Positions 33,948 through 45,305 of a DNA stretch of 64,000 nucleotides are shown piece by piece. The stretch is taken from the NCBI RefSeq assembly GCF_016863295.1, contig NZ_BOOP01000042.1:32523-96522 (forward strand), written 5' to 3'. The stretch comes from Planotetraspora phitsanulokensis (GTDB taxonomy: Bacteria > Actinomycetota > Actinomycetes > Streptosporangiales > Streptosporangiaceae). The position numbers and the translations under genes are program-made. The notes beneath the pieces are model-generated. The model was not told the origin of the DNA. It did no database searches and was given only the letters and a program-made list of their open reading frames with translations. Each line of letters begins with the position of its first letter. The first letter of the stretch is position 1.

Positions 33948-35591
33948 GTGACGGAACAGGGCGTGGGTTTGATCCGCCCGATGCCGGGAGAGGGCGTGGT
34001 CGCCCATCTGAACGGCTTGCTGCTCGTCTGCGCCGCGGCCGAGCAGGAGGTGGGGGAGTTCCTGGCGGCGCTGCGGGAGACCGCGGCGACGGGCGGGGAC
34101 GGCCGGGCTCTGGCCCGCCGGGTGGCCCAGGTCCTCGCCAGGGCGATGGACAGGTCGATCGCGGGGGAGCCGGTCCCCTGCGCGGTCGCCGGGCCCGCGG
34201 GAGGCGGCGTGGCCGTGCTCGTCAGCGGGGCCGCGACGGCCACCGTGTCCGCGGGGCCGGACGGAGACGTCCACCTGGCCGGCCGGGAGGCGCTCACCTG
34301 GACCGATCGGCTCATCGGCGGTCCGATCGCCAAGATCGAGCTCCGGCTGCCGGGTGCGGGGCAGGCCAGCCCCTTCGCCCGGCTCGACAGCGGGGTGGTG
34401 CCCGGCGCTGGCATCGAGCTGGATCTCACGCAGCGCGGCGACTCCGCGGTGGTTCCGCCGCTGCCGCAGCGCACGCCGCATCTGACGGCCCCGCCCCCAC
34501 AGCCGGCGCCCCACATGCCGCCGCCCCACCTCCAGCCGAACCCGTTCCCGCCGATCGGGCCTCCGGACCCGCTCCCCGCGCGGGAGCCCGTCGTCCCGCC
34601 GCCGCTGCCGCCCCTTCCGCCGCTGCCGCCCGGTCCTCCGCCGGGGCCGCCTCCGGAGCCGGTGCCGAGTTCGCAGGGCCAGGGACCGGCCGGTCCGCCC
34701 GTGCCGAGCCCGCTCGACCCCCTGTCGGGCCCCTCGCTGATCTCACCGGTGTCCTCGTTGCCTCCGCTTCCCCCGCTGCCCTCGCCGGGGTCTTCACCGC
34801 TCTCCGACCACTGGACGCCCCTCGACGGGCCGCGCGACGAGGGACGGCACGGCCAGCGGTCCGAGCTCCGGCAGGACGGCCCGCCGAGCGGGCCCTTCGA
34901 CCTGCCCGGGCCCGAGGCCGGCCGTGAGCAGCCGCCCCAGGAGTTCGGCCGGGAGATGCCGCAAGGCCTGGACATGGCCCAGGGTCGGGACATGGCCCAG
35001 GGTCGGGACATGGCCCAGGGTCGGGACATGCCTCAGGGTCGGGAGACGCCCCAGGGGGTGCAGGACGTCACGCAGCTCGACACCTCTCCGGATCCCGGCT
35101 CCGAGCCCGGCGCAGGGCCCATGGTCTTCGGCGTCGACTGCAAGAACGACCACTTCAACGACCCGCGCGTGCCGTACTGCGCGGTCTGCGGCATCGCGAT
35201 CGACCAGCGTTCGGTGGTGCCGTACCAGGGGTCGCGGCCGCCGCTCGGAGTGCTCGTTCTGGACGACGGGATGACCCTGCAGCTGGACTCCGACTACGTG
35301 CTCGGCCGTGATCCCGAGCGTGCCGCGGAGGTGCAGACCGGCAGGGCCCGGCCGGCCAGGGTGACCAGCCCTGACGGCTCGGTGTCCCGCCGCCACCTGC
35401 GGGTCGCTCTGGAGGGCTGGGACGTCAACCTCATCGATCTCGGTTCGGTGAACGGCACCCAGATCCAGCCGCCCGGCGATCCGAACTTCTACGACATCCC
35501 TCCGGACGAGGAGGTGGCGATCCACCCGGGCACGACCGTGCGGGTCGGCGTCTCCCGGACGATGCGCTACGAGGCCCATCGGGGGGCGTGA
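33948..35591 (+). CDS. FHA-domain protein with proline-rich linker and zinc ribbon
   Basis: 547 aa from the GTG at 33948, preceded by GGGAGGGA. Residues 1-140 are a globular N-terminal domain I do not recognise (VGLIRPMPGEGVVAHLNGLL). A long Pro-rich stretch follows (about 165-300) and then six hexapeptide-like repeats of the DMAQGR type. Near residue 395 comes a two-Cys ribbon half (VDCKNDHFNDPRVPYCAVCG), then a C-terminal FHA domain with the key phospho-threonine contacts: LGRDPE, VSRRHLRV and LGSVNGT. FHA domains bind phosphothreonine proteins, so a Ser/Thr kinase partner is expected. Probably cytoplasmic; no membrane helix is seen. Confidence 0.85.
   Translation: MTEQGVGLIRPMPGEGVVAHLNGLLLVCAAAEQEVGEFLAALRETAATGGDGRALARRVAQVLARAMDRSIAGEPVPCAVAGPAGGGVAVLVSGAATATVSAGPDGDVHLAGREALTWTDRLIGGPIAKIELRLPGAGQASPFARLDSGVVPGAGIELDLTQRGDSAVVPPLPQRTPHLTAPPPQPAPHMPPPHLQPNPFPPIGPPDPLPAREPVVPPPLPPLPPLPPGPPPGPPPEPVPSSQGQGPAGPPVPSPLDPLSGPSLISPVSSLPPLPPLPSPGSSPLSDHWTPLDGPRDEGRHGQRSELRQDGPPSGPFDLPGPEAGREQPPQEFGREMPQGLDMAQGRDMAQGRDMAQGRDMPQGRETPQGVQDVTQLDTSPDPGSEPGAGPMVFGVDCKNDHFNDPRVPYCAVCGIAIDQRSVVPYQGSRPPLGVLVLDDGMTLQLDSDYVLGRDPERAAEVQTGRARPARVTSPDGSVSRRHLRVALEGWDVNLIDLGSVNGTQIQPPGDPNFYDIPPDEEVAIHPGTTVRVGVSRTMRYEAHRGA
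34953..35060 (+). repeat. 18-bp tandem repeat inside the FHA gene
   Basis: Six consecutive 18-base units, three of them identical (GACATGGCCCAGGGTCGG, 34971-35024), encoding DMAQGR repeats in the linker. Identical copies suggest recent slippage. Confidence 0.9.
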
Positions 35592-35598
35592 CGTGGAC

Positions 35599-35627
35599 GG
35601 CCCGGGGACGGAGCGCGTCCCCGGGCC
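35599..35627. terminator. 12-bp hairpin between convergent FHA and TetR genes
   Basis: GGCCCGGGGACG pairs exactly with CGTCCCCGGGCC around GAGCG. It serves both convergent genes. Confidence 0.7.
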
Positions 35628-35630
35628 GCC

Positions 35631-36230
35631 TCAGCGCTGCTGAGGCCGGAGCCGGTCCAACTCGGCGAGGATGAGCCGTTCCAGGCGTTCCTCGGTGATC
35701 CGGGCCGGATAGAGCAGCCGGTGCACGCTCAACCCGTCGACGAGCGCGAGCAGCCGTTCGGCGACGTCGTCCAGGTCCTCGTCCGTGCGGATCTGCCCGG
35801 CCTCGGCGGCCGACTGCAGCAGGCTCACCACCAGGTAGCGCAGCTCGGCCGCCTCACGACGCTGGACCTCCAGCAGTTCGGGGCTGGTCAGGCTCCGCCC
35901 CCAGAACCCGATCTCCAGGCCGGTCTCCATCGCCCGCTCCTCGTCGAGCGGCACGTTGTCGACGAGCACCTCCCGCAGCGCCTCGAGGCCGCCGAGGCCC
36001 GACAACTTCCGCGCGAGCCGGTCGGCGATCCGCCGGTGGGAGGACTCCAGCGCCGAGAGCAGGATGTCGTCCTTGTCGGCGAAATAGTGGGTCAGCACGC
36101 CGTTGGAGTATCCGGCCTCCTTCGCGATGGCCCGGGTGGTGGCGGCCTCGATGCCGTCGCGCAGGATGATCCGGCGGGCCGCCGCGACCACCTCGTCGCG
36201 CCGCTCCTCATGATTGACGATCTTCGGCAT
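35631..36230 (-). CDS. TetR-family transcriptional regulator
   Basis: 199 aa, ATG at 36230 preceded by GGGGGG. The N-terminal helix-turn-helix is textbook TetR: VVAAARRIILRDGIEAATTRAIAKEAGYSNGVLTHYFADKDDIL. The C-terminal domain resembles the BetI-like group (LLALVDGLSVHRLLYP). It is divergent from a PfkB-family kinase gene, and the 45-base gap between them contains an imperfect 18-bp palindrome over the kinase promoter, so the kinase gene and perhaps the aminotransferase gene behind it are its likely targets. Confidence 0.9.
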   Translation of the reverse strand: MPKIVNHEERRDEVVAAARRIILRDGIEAATTRAIAKEAGYSNGVLTHYFADKDDILLSALESSHRRIADRLARKLSGLGGLEALREVLVDNVPLDEERAMETGLEIGFWGRSLTSPELLEVQRREAAELRYLVVSLLQSAAEAGQIRTDEDLDDVAERLLALVDGLSVHRLLYPARITEERLERLILAELDRLRPQQR

Positions 36231-36241
36231 GCGCCCCCCTG

Positions 36242-36269
36242 TTGTTTTAGTCGGTCGCCCGTCTATTAT
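36242..36269 (+). promoter_or_regulatory. Promoter of the PfkB kinase gene with overlapping operator
   Basis: TTGTTT (36242-36247) and TATTAT (36264-36269) are 16 bases apart, and the ATG follows six bases later, so the message is probably leaderless. Between them, 36248-36265 reads TAGTCGGTCGCCCGTCTA, a palindrome with 7 of 9 pairs matching, well placed for repression by the divergent TetR protein. Confidence 0.6.
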
Positions 36270-36275
36270 CCGCAC

Positions 36276-37181
36276 ATGTCGGTTGTCACGCTTGGCGTTC
36301 ACATCGTGGACGTCCTGGCGCGTCCGGTGGAGTCCATCCCGGAGGGCCAGGACACGCATCTGGTGGAGCAGATCCGCATCACCGCCGCCGGCGCGGCCGC
36401 CGGCACGGCGGTCGATCTGGCGAAGATAGGCGTCCCCGTCGTCTCCCTCGGCGCGGTGGGCGACGACGACCTGGGCGACGTCCTCGTCATGATCATGAAG
36501 CGGCACGGGGTCGACGTGAGCGGCGTCGTGCGCAAGCCCGGCGAGCAGACCGCCGCCTCCATCCTGCCGATCCGGCCGGACGGCGGCCGTCCGTCCTTCC
36601 ATGTCCCCGGCGCGAACCTGGGGCTGTCCCTGGCCGATCTCGACCAGGAGCGGATCGCGGGAGCGGAGATCGTGCATCTCGGCGGCATGGACGTGACGTG
36701 GGGCCTGCACGACCCGGCGTTCTTCGCGCTCCTGGACAAGATCCGGGAGAACGGGACAGTGGTCACAATGGACCTCCTGTCCAATATGCCCGACCTGATG
36801 CCGGCGGTGCGGGCCTTCCTGCCGCACGTCGACTACTTCCTGCCCAACGAGGAGCAGGCGCTCATGCTGAGCGGCGCGGACACGCCGGAGGCGGCCGCGC
36901 ACGCGTTGCTCGGCGAAGGGCTCAAGGGCGCGCTGATCACGCTCGGCGGGCAGGGCAGCCTGGTCGCCACCTCGTCCGGCCACACGAGCGTCCCCGCGCT
37001 CGACGTGCCCGTCGTCGACACCACCGGATGCGGCGACGCGTACTGCGCGGGATTCGTGGCGGGCCTGCTCGGCGGCCGTGACGTCGTCGGCGCCGCCAGG
37101 CTCGGAACGGCGGTCGCCGCCCGTGTGGCGGGCGGCCTCGGCTCCGACGCGGGCCTCGACGGGCCCGTCGAGGCGCCCTGA
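36276..37181 (+). CDS. PfkB-family carbohydrate/nucleoside kinase
   Basis: 301 aa from the ATG at 36276; the frame is open further upstream only as a shadow of the TetR gene. The PfkB pattern is present: sugar-binding segment AAGAAAGTAVDLAKIGVPV, then NEEQALMLSG, LITLGGQGS, and the C-terminal catalytic motif DTTGCGDAYCAGFVAGL with the base Asp in GCGDAY. The substrate could be a sugar or a nucleoside. It is preceded by a promoter without ribosome site. The class III aminotransferase gene starts 100 bases downstream on the same strand, so the two may act in one pathway. Confidence 0.9.
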   Translation: MSVVTLGVHIVDVLARPVESIPEGQDTHLVEQIRITAAGAAAGTAVDLAKIGVPVVSLGAVGDDDLGDVLVMIMKRHGVDVSGVVRKPGEQTAASILPIRPDGGRPSFHVPGANLGLSLADLDQERIAGAEIVHLGGMDVTWGLHDPAFFALLDKIRENGTVVTMDLLSNMPDLMPAVRAFLPHVDYFLPNEEQALMLSGADTPEAAAHALLGEGLKGALITLGGQGSLVATSSGHTSVPALDVPVVDTTGCGDAYCAGFVAGLLGGRDVVGAARLGTAVAARVAGGLGSDAGLDGPVEAP

Positions 37182-37281
37182 CCGTGACCGGCCGGGCCGT
37201 CCGCGTCGTCGTACGCCGGGGGCGGTCCGATCGGGCACACCTTTCACAGTGAACCATCGCTTCGAAGAGGAGAGCCGTCCC

Positions 37282-38544
37282 ATGAGTGAGTTGTCCCGCG
37301 ACGTCGCGCCTGGCCACGCGGCCGCCGGCGACGCCTCCCTGCGCGCGCGTGCCGCGAAGGTCATCCCCGGCGGCATGTACGGCCACCTCAACGCGGCGCT
37401 GCACGGCGAGAAGTACCCGCAGTTCTTCGTGAGGGCCGAAGGCGCCCGCCAGTGGGACGCGGACGGCAAGGAGTACGTCGACCTGATGTGCAGCTGGGGC
37501 CCGATGATCGTGGGGCACCGCAACCCGCGGGTCGAGGCCGCCGCCGCCGCGCAGCAGGCGTCGGGCGACTGCCTCAACGGGCCGGGTCCGGTGATGGTGG
37601 AGCTGGCTGAGCTCCTGGTGGACCTCATCCCGTCGGCCGACTGGGCGATGTTCTCCAAGAACGGCACCGACGCGACGACGCAGGCCCTGATGGTGGCCAG
37701 GGCGGCCACCGGGAGGACCAAGGTGCTGGTCGCCCACGGCGCCTACCACGGCGCCGACCCCTGGTGCACGCCCGGCCTCTCCGGGGTGACCCCCAACCAG
37801 CGGGCCGACACCATCGAGTTCACCTACAACGACCTCGCCTCCGCCGAGGCCGCGGCGGCCCAGGCCGAGGGGGACGTCGCCGCCGTCCTCGTCACACCGT
37901 TCAAGCACGACTCGTTCGAGGACCAGGAGCTGGCCGAGGCGGAGTTCGCCCGGGGGATCCGCGCCCTGGCGGACCGTCTCGGCGCCGCCCTCGTCATCGA
38001 CGACGTCCGCGCCGGGTGGCGGCTCGACCTCCGGGGCTCGTGGGAGCCGCTGGGTGTGCGCCCCGACCTGACGGCCTGGAGCAAGGCCATGGCCAACGGC
38101 TTCCCGATCGCCGCGGTCACGGGCGCCGAGGCGCTGCGCGGCCCGGCGCAGACCCTGTACTCGACCGGCTCGTTCTGGTTCTCCGCGACCGCGATGGCCG
38201 CCGCGACGGCGACGATCGAGATCCTCAGGGAGACCGACGGGGTCGCCCTGATGCACCGGGCGGGCACCCGGCTCCGCGAGGGGCTCGCGGCGCAGGCGGC
38301 GTCACACGGGTTCGTCGTGAAGCAGACCGGTCCCGTGCAGGTGCCCTGGTTGTCCTTCGAGGGCGACGAGACCCTCGAGAAGGCGATGCACTGGGCCGGA
38401 GCCTGCCTGGACGAGGGCGTCTTCCTCCACGCATGGCACAACTGGTTCCTGTCGGCCGCCCACACCGACGTGGAGATCGACCGGGCGCTCCAGGGCACCG
38501 ACGCCGCCTTCGCCAAGCTCAGGGCGGCGTACGGCGCCGACTGA
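37282..38544 (+). CDS. Class III aminotransferase related to glutamate-1-semialdehyde aminomutase
   Basis: 420 aa, ATG after GAAGAGGAGAG. The fold is that of HemL-type enzymes: AKVIPGGMYGHLNAAL at the N-terminus, the glycine-rich FSKNGTDATTQALMVARA, the cofactor Asp in VIDDVRAGWR and the PLP lysine in AWSKAMANGFPIAA. HemL normally reads DEVxxGFR here, so the DDVRAGWR variant and the operon context with a PfkB kinase make true heme synthesis unlikely. It more likely moves an amino group on an unknown keto or aldehyde substrate. Cytoplasmic. Confidence 0.85.
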   Translation: MSELSRDVAPGHAAAGDASLRARAAKVIPGGMYGHLNAALHGEKYPQFFVRAEGARQWDADGKEYVDLMCSWGPMIVGHRNPRVEAAAAAQQASGDCLNGPGPVMVELAELLVDLIPSADWAMFSKNGTDATTQALMVARAATGRTKVLVAHGAYHGADPWCTPGLSGVTPNQRADTIEFTYNDLASAEAAAAQAEGDVAAVLVTPFKHDSFEDQELAEAEFARGIRALADRLGAALVIDDVRAGWRLDLRGSWEPLGVRPDLTAWSKAMANGFPIAAVTGAEALRGPAQTLYSTGSFWFSATAMAAATATIEILRETDGVALMHRAGTRLREGLAAQAASHGFVVKQTGPVQVPWLSFEGDETLEKAMHWAGACLDEGVFLHAWHNWFLSAAHTDVEIDRALQGTDAAFAKLRAAYGAD

Positions 38545-38574
38545 TCCCCGTCGTACGGCGGGCGCGGACGCCGG

Positions 38575-40733
<2,159 letters not shown>

Positions 40734-40775
40734 GGGTGACGATTCAGCTACAAACGGGCAAAGCCCAGTGACACG

Positions 40776-40800
40776 GGAACATAAGGGTGTGTTCCTTATG
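40776..40800 (+). promoter_or_regulatory. Two mutually exclusive short hairpins between trmI and arc
   Basis: CATAAGG (40780-40786) can pair with CCTTATG (40794-40800), or GGAAC (40776-40780) with GTTCC (40791-40795), but not both. The segment is markedly AT-rich for this genome. It may be a terminator for trmI or a regulatory switch. Confidence 0.35.
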
Positions 40801-40897
40801 CTGCGAGAATAAACGCTCAATTAGGTATCAAACGGCGAACACCCAATGTAACTACACGAACACTGCCCGGCCAGGTTACGTACAGCGCCAAGATAGG

Positions 40898-40903
40898 TAG
40901 GGT
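40898..40903 (+). promoter_or_regulatory. Candidate -10 of arc (TAGGGT)
   Basis: TAGGGT, 40 bases before the arc GTG, with a weak TTACGT 16 bases upstream as -35. The same -10 hexamer precedes prcB and pafA. Confidence 0.4.
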
Positions 40904-40943
40904 CTTGAGTAGTCGTTCTCGACGGGGAAGGAGGTGACGGGGC

Positions 40944-42707
40944 GTGGCAGCTCGCGACGACGCTGAGGCTCGGGCCGCGCAGCGCGAACGGGAGGTCGCG
41001 GATCTCACAACACAGGTCTCCTTCCTGCAGGAGGAGATCACCGCGTTGCGCCGGAAGCTGGCCGAATCACCCCGGCAGGCCAGGGTCATCGAAGAGCGGC
41101 TTCATGAGGCACAGGCCCAGGTGGCGGCCCTCACGAGCCAGAATGAGCGTCTGGTCTCCACCCTCAAGGAGGCCAGAGACCAGATCGTCGCCCTCAAGGA
41201 GGAGGTCGACCGGCTGGCCCAGCCGCCGTCCGGCTTCGGAGTGTTCCTCGAGGCCAGAGAAGACGGCACGATCGAGGTGTTCACGGGCGGCCGCAAGCTG
41301 CGGGTCAACGTCAGCCCCGCCGTCGAGGCCGAGTCGCTCAAGCGTGGCCAGGAGGTCATGCTGAACGAGGCGCTCAACGTCGTCGAGGCCCTCGGCTTCG
41401 AGGACGTCGGCGAGATCGTCATGCTCAAGGAGCTCCTGGAGGACGGCGAGCGCGCGCTCGTCATCTCGCACGCGGACGAGGAGCGCGTGGTGAAGCTGGC
41501 AGAGTCCCTCCTCGACCAGCCGATCCGCGCCGGCGACTCCCTCCTGCTCGAGCCCCGTTCCAACTACGTCTACGAGCGGATCCCCAAGTCCGAGGTCGAG
41601 GAGCTCGTCCTCGAGGAGGTCCCCGACATCTCCTACGAGGAGATCGGTGGCCTCAGCAGGCAGATCGAGCAGATCAGGGACGCGATCGAGCTGCCCTACC
41701 TGCACGCCGACCTGTTCAGGGAGCACAAGCTCCGCCCGCCCAAGGGCGTGCTGCTGTACGGCCCTCCCGGGTGCGGCAAGACGCTGATCGCCAAGGCGGT
41801 CGCCAATTCCCTCGCCAAGCAGGTCGCCGAGAAGACCGGCCAGTCCGGCAAGAGCTTCTTCCTCAACATCAAGGGTCCCGAGCTTCTCAACAAGTACGTC
41901 GGCGAGACCGAGCGGCACATCCGCCTGGTCTTCCAGCGGGCCCGGGAGAAGGCCTCCGAGGGCACACCGGTGATCGTGTTCTTCGACGAGATGGACTCGA
42001 TCTTCCGTACCCGCGGCTCCGGCGTCTCCTCCGATGTCGAGAACACCATCGTCCCCCAGCTGCTGTCGGAGATCGACGGCGTCGAGGGCCTGGAGAACGT
42101 CATCGTCATCGGCGCCTCCAACCGCGAGGACATGATCGACCCCGCGATCCTGCGGCCCGGCCGTCTGGACGTGAAGATCAAGATCGAGCGGCCGGACGCC
42201 GAGGCGGCCAAGGACATCTTCTCGAAGTACATCATCAGCGAGCTCCCGCTCCACGCCGACGACCTGGCCGAGCACGGCGACAGCCGTGACGGCACGATCG
42301 CGGGCATGATCCAGCGGGTCGTCGAGCGGATGTACACCGAGAGCGAGGAGAACCGCTTCCTCGAGGTGACCTACGCCAACGGAGACAAGGAAGTCCTCTA
42401 CTTCAAGGACTTCAACTCCGGAGCCATGATCCAGAACATCGTGGATCGCGGCAAGAAGATGGCGATCAAGCAGTTCCTTGAGACCGGGCAGAAGGGTCTG
42501 CGGATCGCGCATCTGCTGGCCGCCTGCGTGGACGAGTTCTCCGAGAACGAGGATCTGCCCAACACCACCAACCCCGACGACTGGGCCCGAATCTCCGGCA
42601 AGAAGGGTGAGCGGATCGTCTACATCCGCACGCTCGTCCAGGGCAAGCAGGGCACGGAGGCCGGCCGGTCGATCGACACGGTGGCCAACACCGGTCAGTA
42701 CCTCTGA
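40944..42707 (+). CDS. arc: Proteasome-associated ATPase ARC/Mpa
   Basis: 587 aa, GTG start after GAAGGAGGTGACG. The N-terminal 75 or so residues form the coiled coil that binds Pup; a double OB domain follows (about 90-235), then the AAA+ ring domain with Walker A GPPGCGKT (near 273) and Walker [11 protein letters not shown]. The chain ends in QYL, the C-terminal motif that docks into the proteasome alpha ring and opens its gate. The hexamer unfolds pupylated proteins and feeds them to PrcBA. It is separated here from prcBA by about 15 kb. Confidence 0.97.
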   Translation: MAARDDAEARAAQREREVADLTTQVSFLQEEITALRRKLAESPRQARVIEERLHEAQAQVAALTSQNERLVSTLKEARDQIVALKEEVDRLAQPPSGFGVFLEAREDGTIEVFTGGRKLRVNVSPAVEAESLKRGQEVMLNEALNVVEALGFEDVGEIVMLKELLEDGERALVISHADEERVVKLAESLLDQPIRAGDSLLLEPRSNYVYERIPKSEVEELVLEEVPDISYEEIGGLSRQIEQIRDAIELPYLHADLFREHKLRPPKGVLLYGPPGCGKTLIAKAVANSLAKQVAEKTGQSGKSFFLNIKGPELLNKYVGETERHIRLVFQRAREKASEGTPVIVFFDEMDSIFRTRGSGVSSDVENTIVPQLLSEIDGVEGLENVIVIGASNREDMIDPAILRPGRLDVKIKIERPDAEAAKDIFSKYIISELPLHADDLAEHGDSRDGTIAGMIQRVVERMYTESEENRFLEVTYANGDKEVLYFKDFNSGAMIQNIVDRGKKMAIKQFLETGQKGLRIAHLLAACVDEFSENEDLPNTTNPDDWARISGKKGERIVYIRTLVQGKQGTEAGRSIDTVANTGQYL

Positions 42708-42771
42708 GCACGACGACCTCAGAGGAAGGCACAGGCACTTCGGCAACAACCGTCAGCCGGCGAAACTCGCG

Positions 42772-42825
42772 GCGTCAGGAGCGGCGCGGTCCCTCAGGGG
42801 GCCGCGCCGCTTCGCGTCCTGACGC
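42772..42825 (+). terminator. Strong two-stem terminator after arc
   Basis: The outer stem GCGTCAGGA/TCCTGACGC (42772-42780, 42817-42825) stacks on an inner stem GCGGCGCGG/CCGCGCCGC (42781-42789, 42802-42810), with a 6-base bulge on the 3' side. Confidence 0.75.
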
Positions 42826-43103
42826 GTGGTCCGGCCGGGCCCAAGCGGCCGGCTGAGCGGGATCGGGCCGGCCGTCCAATCCGCTGGTCAGCGATCGGGC
42901 GGAGGCCCTGGGAGCGGGTCCGGTCGGCCGCCGGCGTCGGCGCCGAATGGGCGGGCGGAAAGCCGCCTTCCCCCTCCAGCCGCTTGTTCCGGTACAAACT
43001 CCCTAGGCATCGGTGCCGTAACTGTCTGGCAGCCGGGCATAGAGAAGGGGCTAGGCTCGGGGATATAACGGCGGAACGACAGCCTGAAACAGGCGGGGTG
43101 CGC
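42826..43103 (+). promoter_or_regulatory. Spacer upstream of dop with candidate -10 elements
   Basis: Together with the arc terminator this makes a 396-base gap without a gene. Near its end TAGGCT (43052-43057) and TATAAC (43064-43069) could be -10 elements of dop, about 35-50 bases before its ATG; no good -35 is visible. Nothing else is recognised. Confidence 0.3.
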
Positions 43104-44621
43104 ATGACGGTTCGGCGGGTGATGGGCATCGAGACCGAGTACGGCATCGCCGTACCCGGGCAGCCAGGGGCCAACGCGATGGTGACCTCCTCACAGGTCG
43201 TCAACGCGTACCTGGCGGCGTCGGCCGCGAGGGCCCGGCGCGCTCGATGGGACTTCGAGGAGGAGAACCCGCTCCGTGACGCCCGTGGGTTCGACCTGGC
43301 CCGTGAGGTGGCCGACCAGAGCCAGCTGACCGACGAGGATCTCGGCCTGGCCAACGTCATCCTGACCAACGGCGCGCGGCTCTACGTCGACCACGCCCAC
43401 CCCGAGTACTCCACCCCCGAGTGCACCAACCCCCGGGCAGCGGTCATCTGGGACAAGGCGGGGGAGCGCGTCATGCACGACGCCGCGGTCCGCGCCTCGG
43501 CGATGCCGGGCAACGCCCCCATCCAGCTCTACAAGAACAACACCGACGCCAAGGGCGCCTCCTACGGCTGCCACGAGAACTACCTCATGCGCCGGGCCAC
43601 CCCGTTCGCCGACATCGTCCGCCACCTCACCCCGTTCTTCGTGTCCCGTCAGGTCGTCTGCGGCGCGGGCAAGGTTGGGATCGGGCAGGACTCGCGCGGC
43701 GAGGGTTTCCAGATCAGCCAGCGGGCCGACTTCTTCGAGGTGGAGGTCGGCCTCGAGACCACGCTCAAGCGGCCGATCATCAACACGCGCGACGAGCCGC
43801 ATGCCGACCCGGAGAAGTACCGCCGCCTCCACGTCATCATCGGCGATGCCAATATGTCGGAAATTTCGACGTATTTGAAGCTGGGGACCACGGCGCTCGT
43901 CCTGGCGATGATCGAGGACGGCTTCCTCACCAACGACCTGTCGGCGGAGTCGCCGGTCGCGGCGCTGCGGGCCGTGTCCCACGACCCGACCTGCAAGTAC
44001 GAGATCGCGCTGCGGAACGGCCGGAAGATGACCGCCGTCCAGCTCCAGATGGAGTATCTCGAGCAGGCCCGCAAGTACGTCGAGGACCGCTACGGCTCCA
44101 GCGTCGACGAGATGACCAAGGACGTGCTCAACCGCTGGGAGTCGGTGCTGACCCGGCTCGCCGAGGACCCGATGCAGCTGTCCAGGGAACTCGACTGGGT
44201 GGCCAAGCTGGAGCTCCTCGAGGGTTACCGCACCCGTGACAACCTGCCCTGGAGCCATCCGCGCCTCCAGCTCGTCGATCTGCAGTACTCCGACATCCGT
44301 CCCGAGCGCGGCCTGTACAACCGGCTCGTCGCGCGTGGCCGCATCCAGCGGCTGGTGACCGAGGACGAGGTCGAGCGGGCGATCGAGATGCCGCCGAATG
44401 ACACCCGTGCCTACTTCCGCGGCCGCTGCCTGCGCCAGTACAGCGAGTCGGTTGCCGCCGCGTCGTGGGACTCGGTGATCTTCGACATCCCCGGCAGGGA
44501 GTCGCTGCAGCGGGTGCCCACCTTGGAGCCCCTCCGCGGCACCAAGGCGCACGTGGGCGACCTTCTCGACCGGTGCAGGACCGCCGCCGACCTGGTGGCG
44601 GCGCTGACCGGCGAAGGCTGA
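43104..44621 (+). CDS. dop: Deamidase/depupylase of Pup
   Basis: 505 aa from the ATG at 43104 ([19 protein letters not shown]), preceded by GGCGGGGTGCGC. The glutamine-synthetase-like fold is shown by [19 protein letters not shown] with the catalytic Asp, and [19 protein letters not shown]. The insertion [20 protein letters not shown] is the Dop loop that tells Dop apart from the ligase PafA encoded at 59766. Dop turns the C-terminal Gln of Pup into Glu and also removes Pup from substrates. Here pup encodes a Gln end, so Dop is needed. Usually pup follows at once; here it is 3.5 kb away. Confidence 0.97.
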   Translation: MTVRRVMGIETEYGIAVPGQPGANAMVTSSQVVNAYLAASAARARRARWDFEEENPLRDARGFDLAREVADQSQLTDEDLGLANVILTNGARLYVDHAHPEYSTPECTNPRAAVIWDKAGERVMHDAAVRASAMPGNAPIQLYKNNTDAKGASYGCHENYLMRRATPFADIVRHLTPFFVSRQVVCGAGKVGIGQDSRGEGFQISQRADFFEVEVGLETTLKRPIINTRDEPHADPEKYRRLHVIIGDANMSEISTYLKLGTTALVLAMIEDGFLTNDLSAESPVAALRAVSHDPTCKYEIALRNGRKMTAVQLQMEYLEQARKYVEDRYGSSVDEMTKDVLNRWESVLTRLAEDPMQLSRELDWVAKLELLEGYRTRDNLPWSHPRLQLVDLQYSDIRPERGLYNRLVARGRIQRLVTEDEVERAIEMPPNDTRAYFRGRCLRQYSESVAAASWDSVIFDIPGRESLQRVPTLEPLRGTKAHVGDLLDRCRTAADLVAALTGEG

Positions 44622-44651
44622 GCCCCCGGGCGGCCGGGCCACCCCGAACCG

Positions 44652-45212
44652 ATGACCACACGCCTCCTGCTGATCTGTCACGCCTTCACGGCGGCGATGG
44701 CGGCGGCGTCCTTCCCCGGAGACGAGCCGGTGGAGGACCGCGACCGTCGTGGGCGTCGTGACGGGGACCTCGGCGCGGCCTACACGGACGGCCTCGCGCT
44801 GCGGGGCCCCGAGCTCCGGTGCGGCCAGACGGCAGGCATGCTGGGTCTGGTGGCCGAGCCCGTTCCGCAGTTGCGCGACTGCGATTTCGGCGGATGGCGT
44901 GGCCGTACGCTGGCCGACGTCCAGGCGGCCGACCCCGAGGGCGTGAGCCGCTGGCTCGGCGATCCGGCGGCGGCGCCGCACGGCGGGGAGTCCGTCGCCG
45001 ACGTGGTCGGCCGGGCGGGCGAGTGGCTCGCTGGACTGCCCGCGGGCCGGGTGGTCGCCGTCACACACCCGTCCGTGATCCGGGCCGCGATCGTCCACGC
45101 GCTCGGAACCGGGCCGGGGGCCTTCTGGCGGATCGACGTCGAGCCGCTGAGCCGGGTCGAGCTGACCGGCAGAAGCGGGCGCTGGAACCTGCGTCTGGGC
45201 GCGCCCGTCTGA
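44652..45212 (+). CDS. Histidine-phosphatase-superfamily protein with altered catalytic motif
   Basis: 186 aa, 30 bases after dop on the same strand. The fold is shown by RDCDFGGWRGRTL, HGGES and VTHPSVIRA, which correspond to the conserved phosphate-pocket segments. The family hallmark RHG near the N-terminus reads CHA (residues 9-11): the phospho-acceptor His10 is kept but the phosphate-binding Arg is lost. The protein is also short for the family. It may be a weak or specialised phosphatase, perhaps on a cobalamin or nucleotide intermediate given cobB next door, but activity is uncertain. Confidence 0.75.
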   Translation: MTTRLLLICHAFTAAMAAASFPGDEPVEDRDRRGRRDGDLGAAYTDGLALRGPELRCGQTAGMLGLVAEPVPQLRDCDFGGWRGRTLADVQAADPEGVSRWLGDPAAAPHGGESVADVVGRAGEWLAGLPAGRVVAVTHPSVIRAAIVHALGTGPGAFWRIDVEPLSRVELTGRSGRWNLRLGAPV

Positions 45213-45219
45213 GGGTCCC

Positions 45220-45305
45220 CTGCCGATCACGCCGCGAGGCGTCCGGCGGTCCGCGCCTGCCGATCACGGTGCGGGGCGTCCGGCGGTCCGCGCCTGCCGA
45301 TCACG
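45220..45305. repeat. 37-bp tandem repeat, two full units plus a partial
   Basis: Units start with CTGCCGATCAC at 45220, 45257 and 45294, an exact 37-base period, and share CGTCCGGCGGTCCGCG. They lie in the gap between the histidine-phosphatase-like gene and cobB. Confidence 0.8.

Noticed and set aside
37282..38544. Heme-pathway hemL
   Set aside because: The cofactor motif reads DDVRAGWR instead of DEVxxGFR, and the neighbours are a PfkB kinase and a TetR gene, not heme genes.
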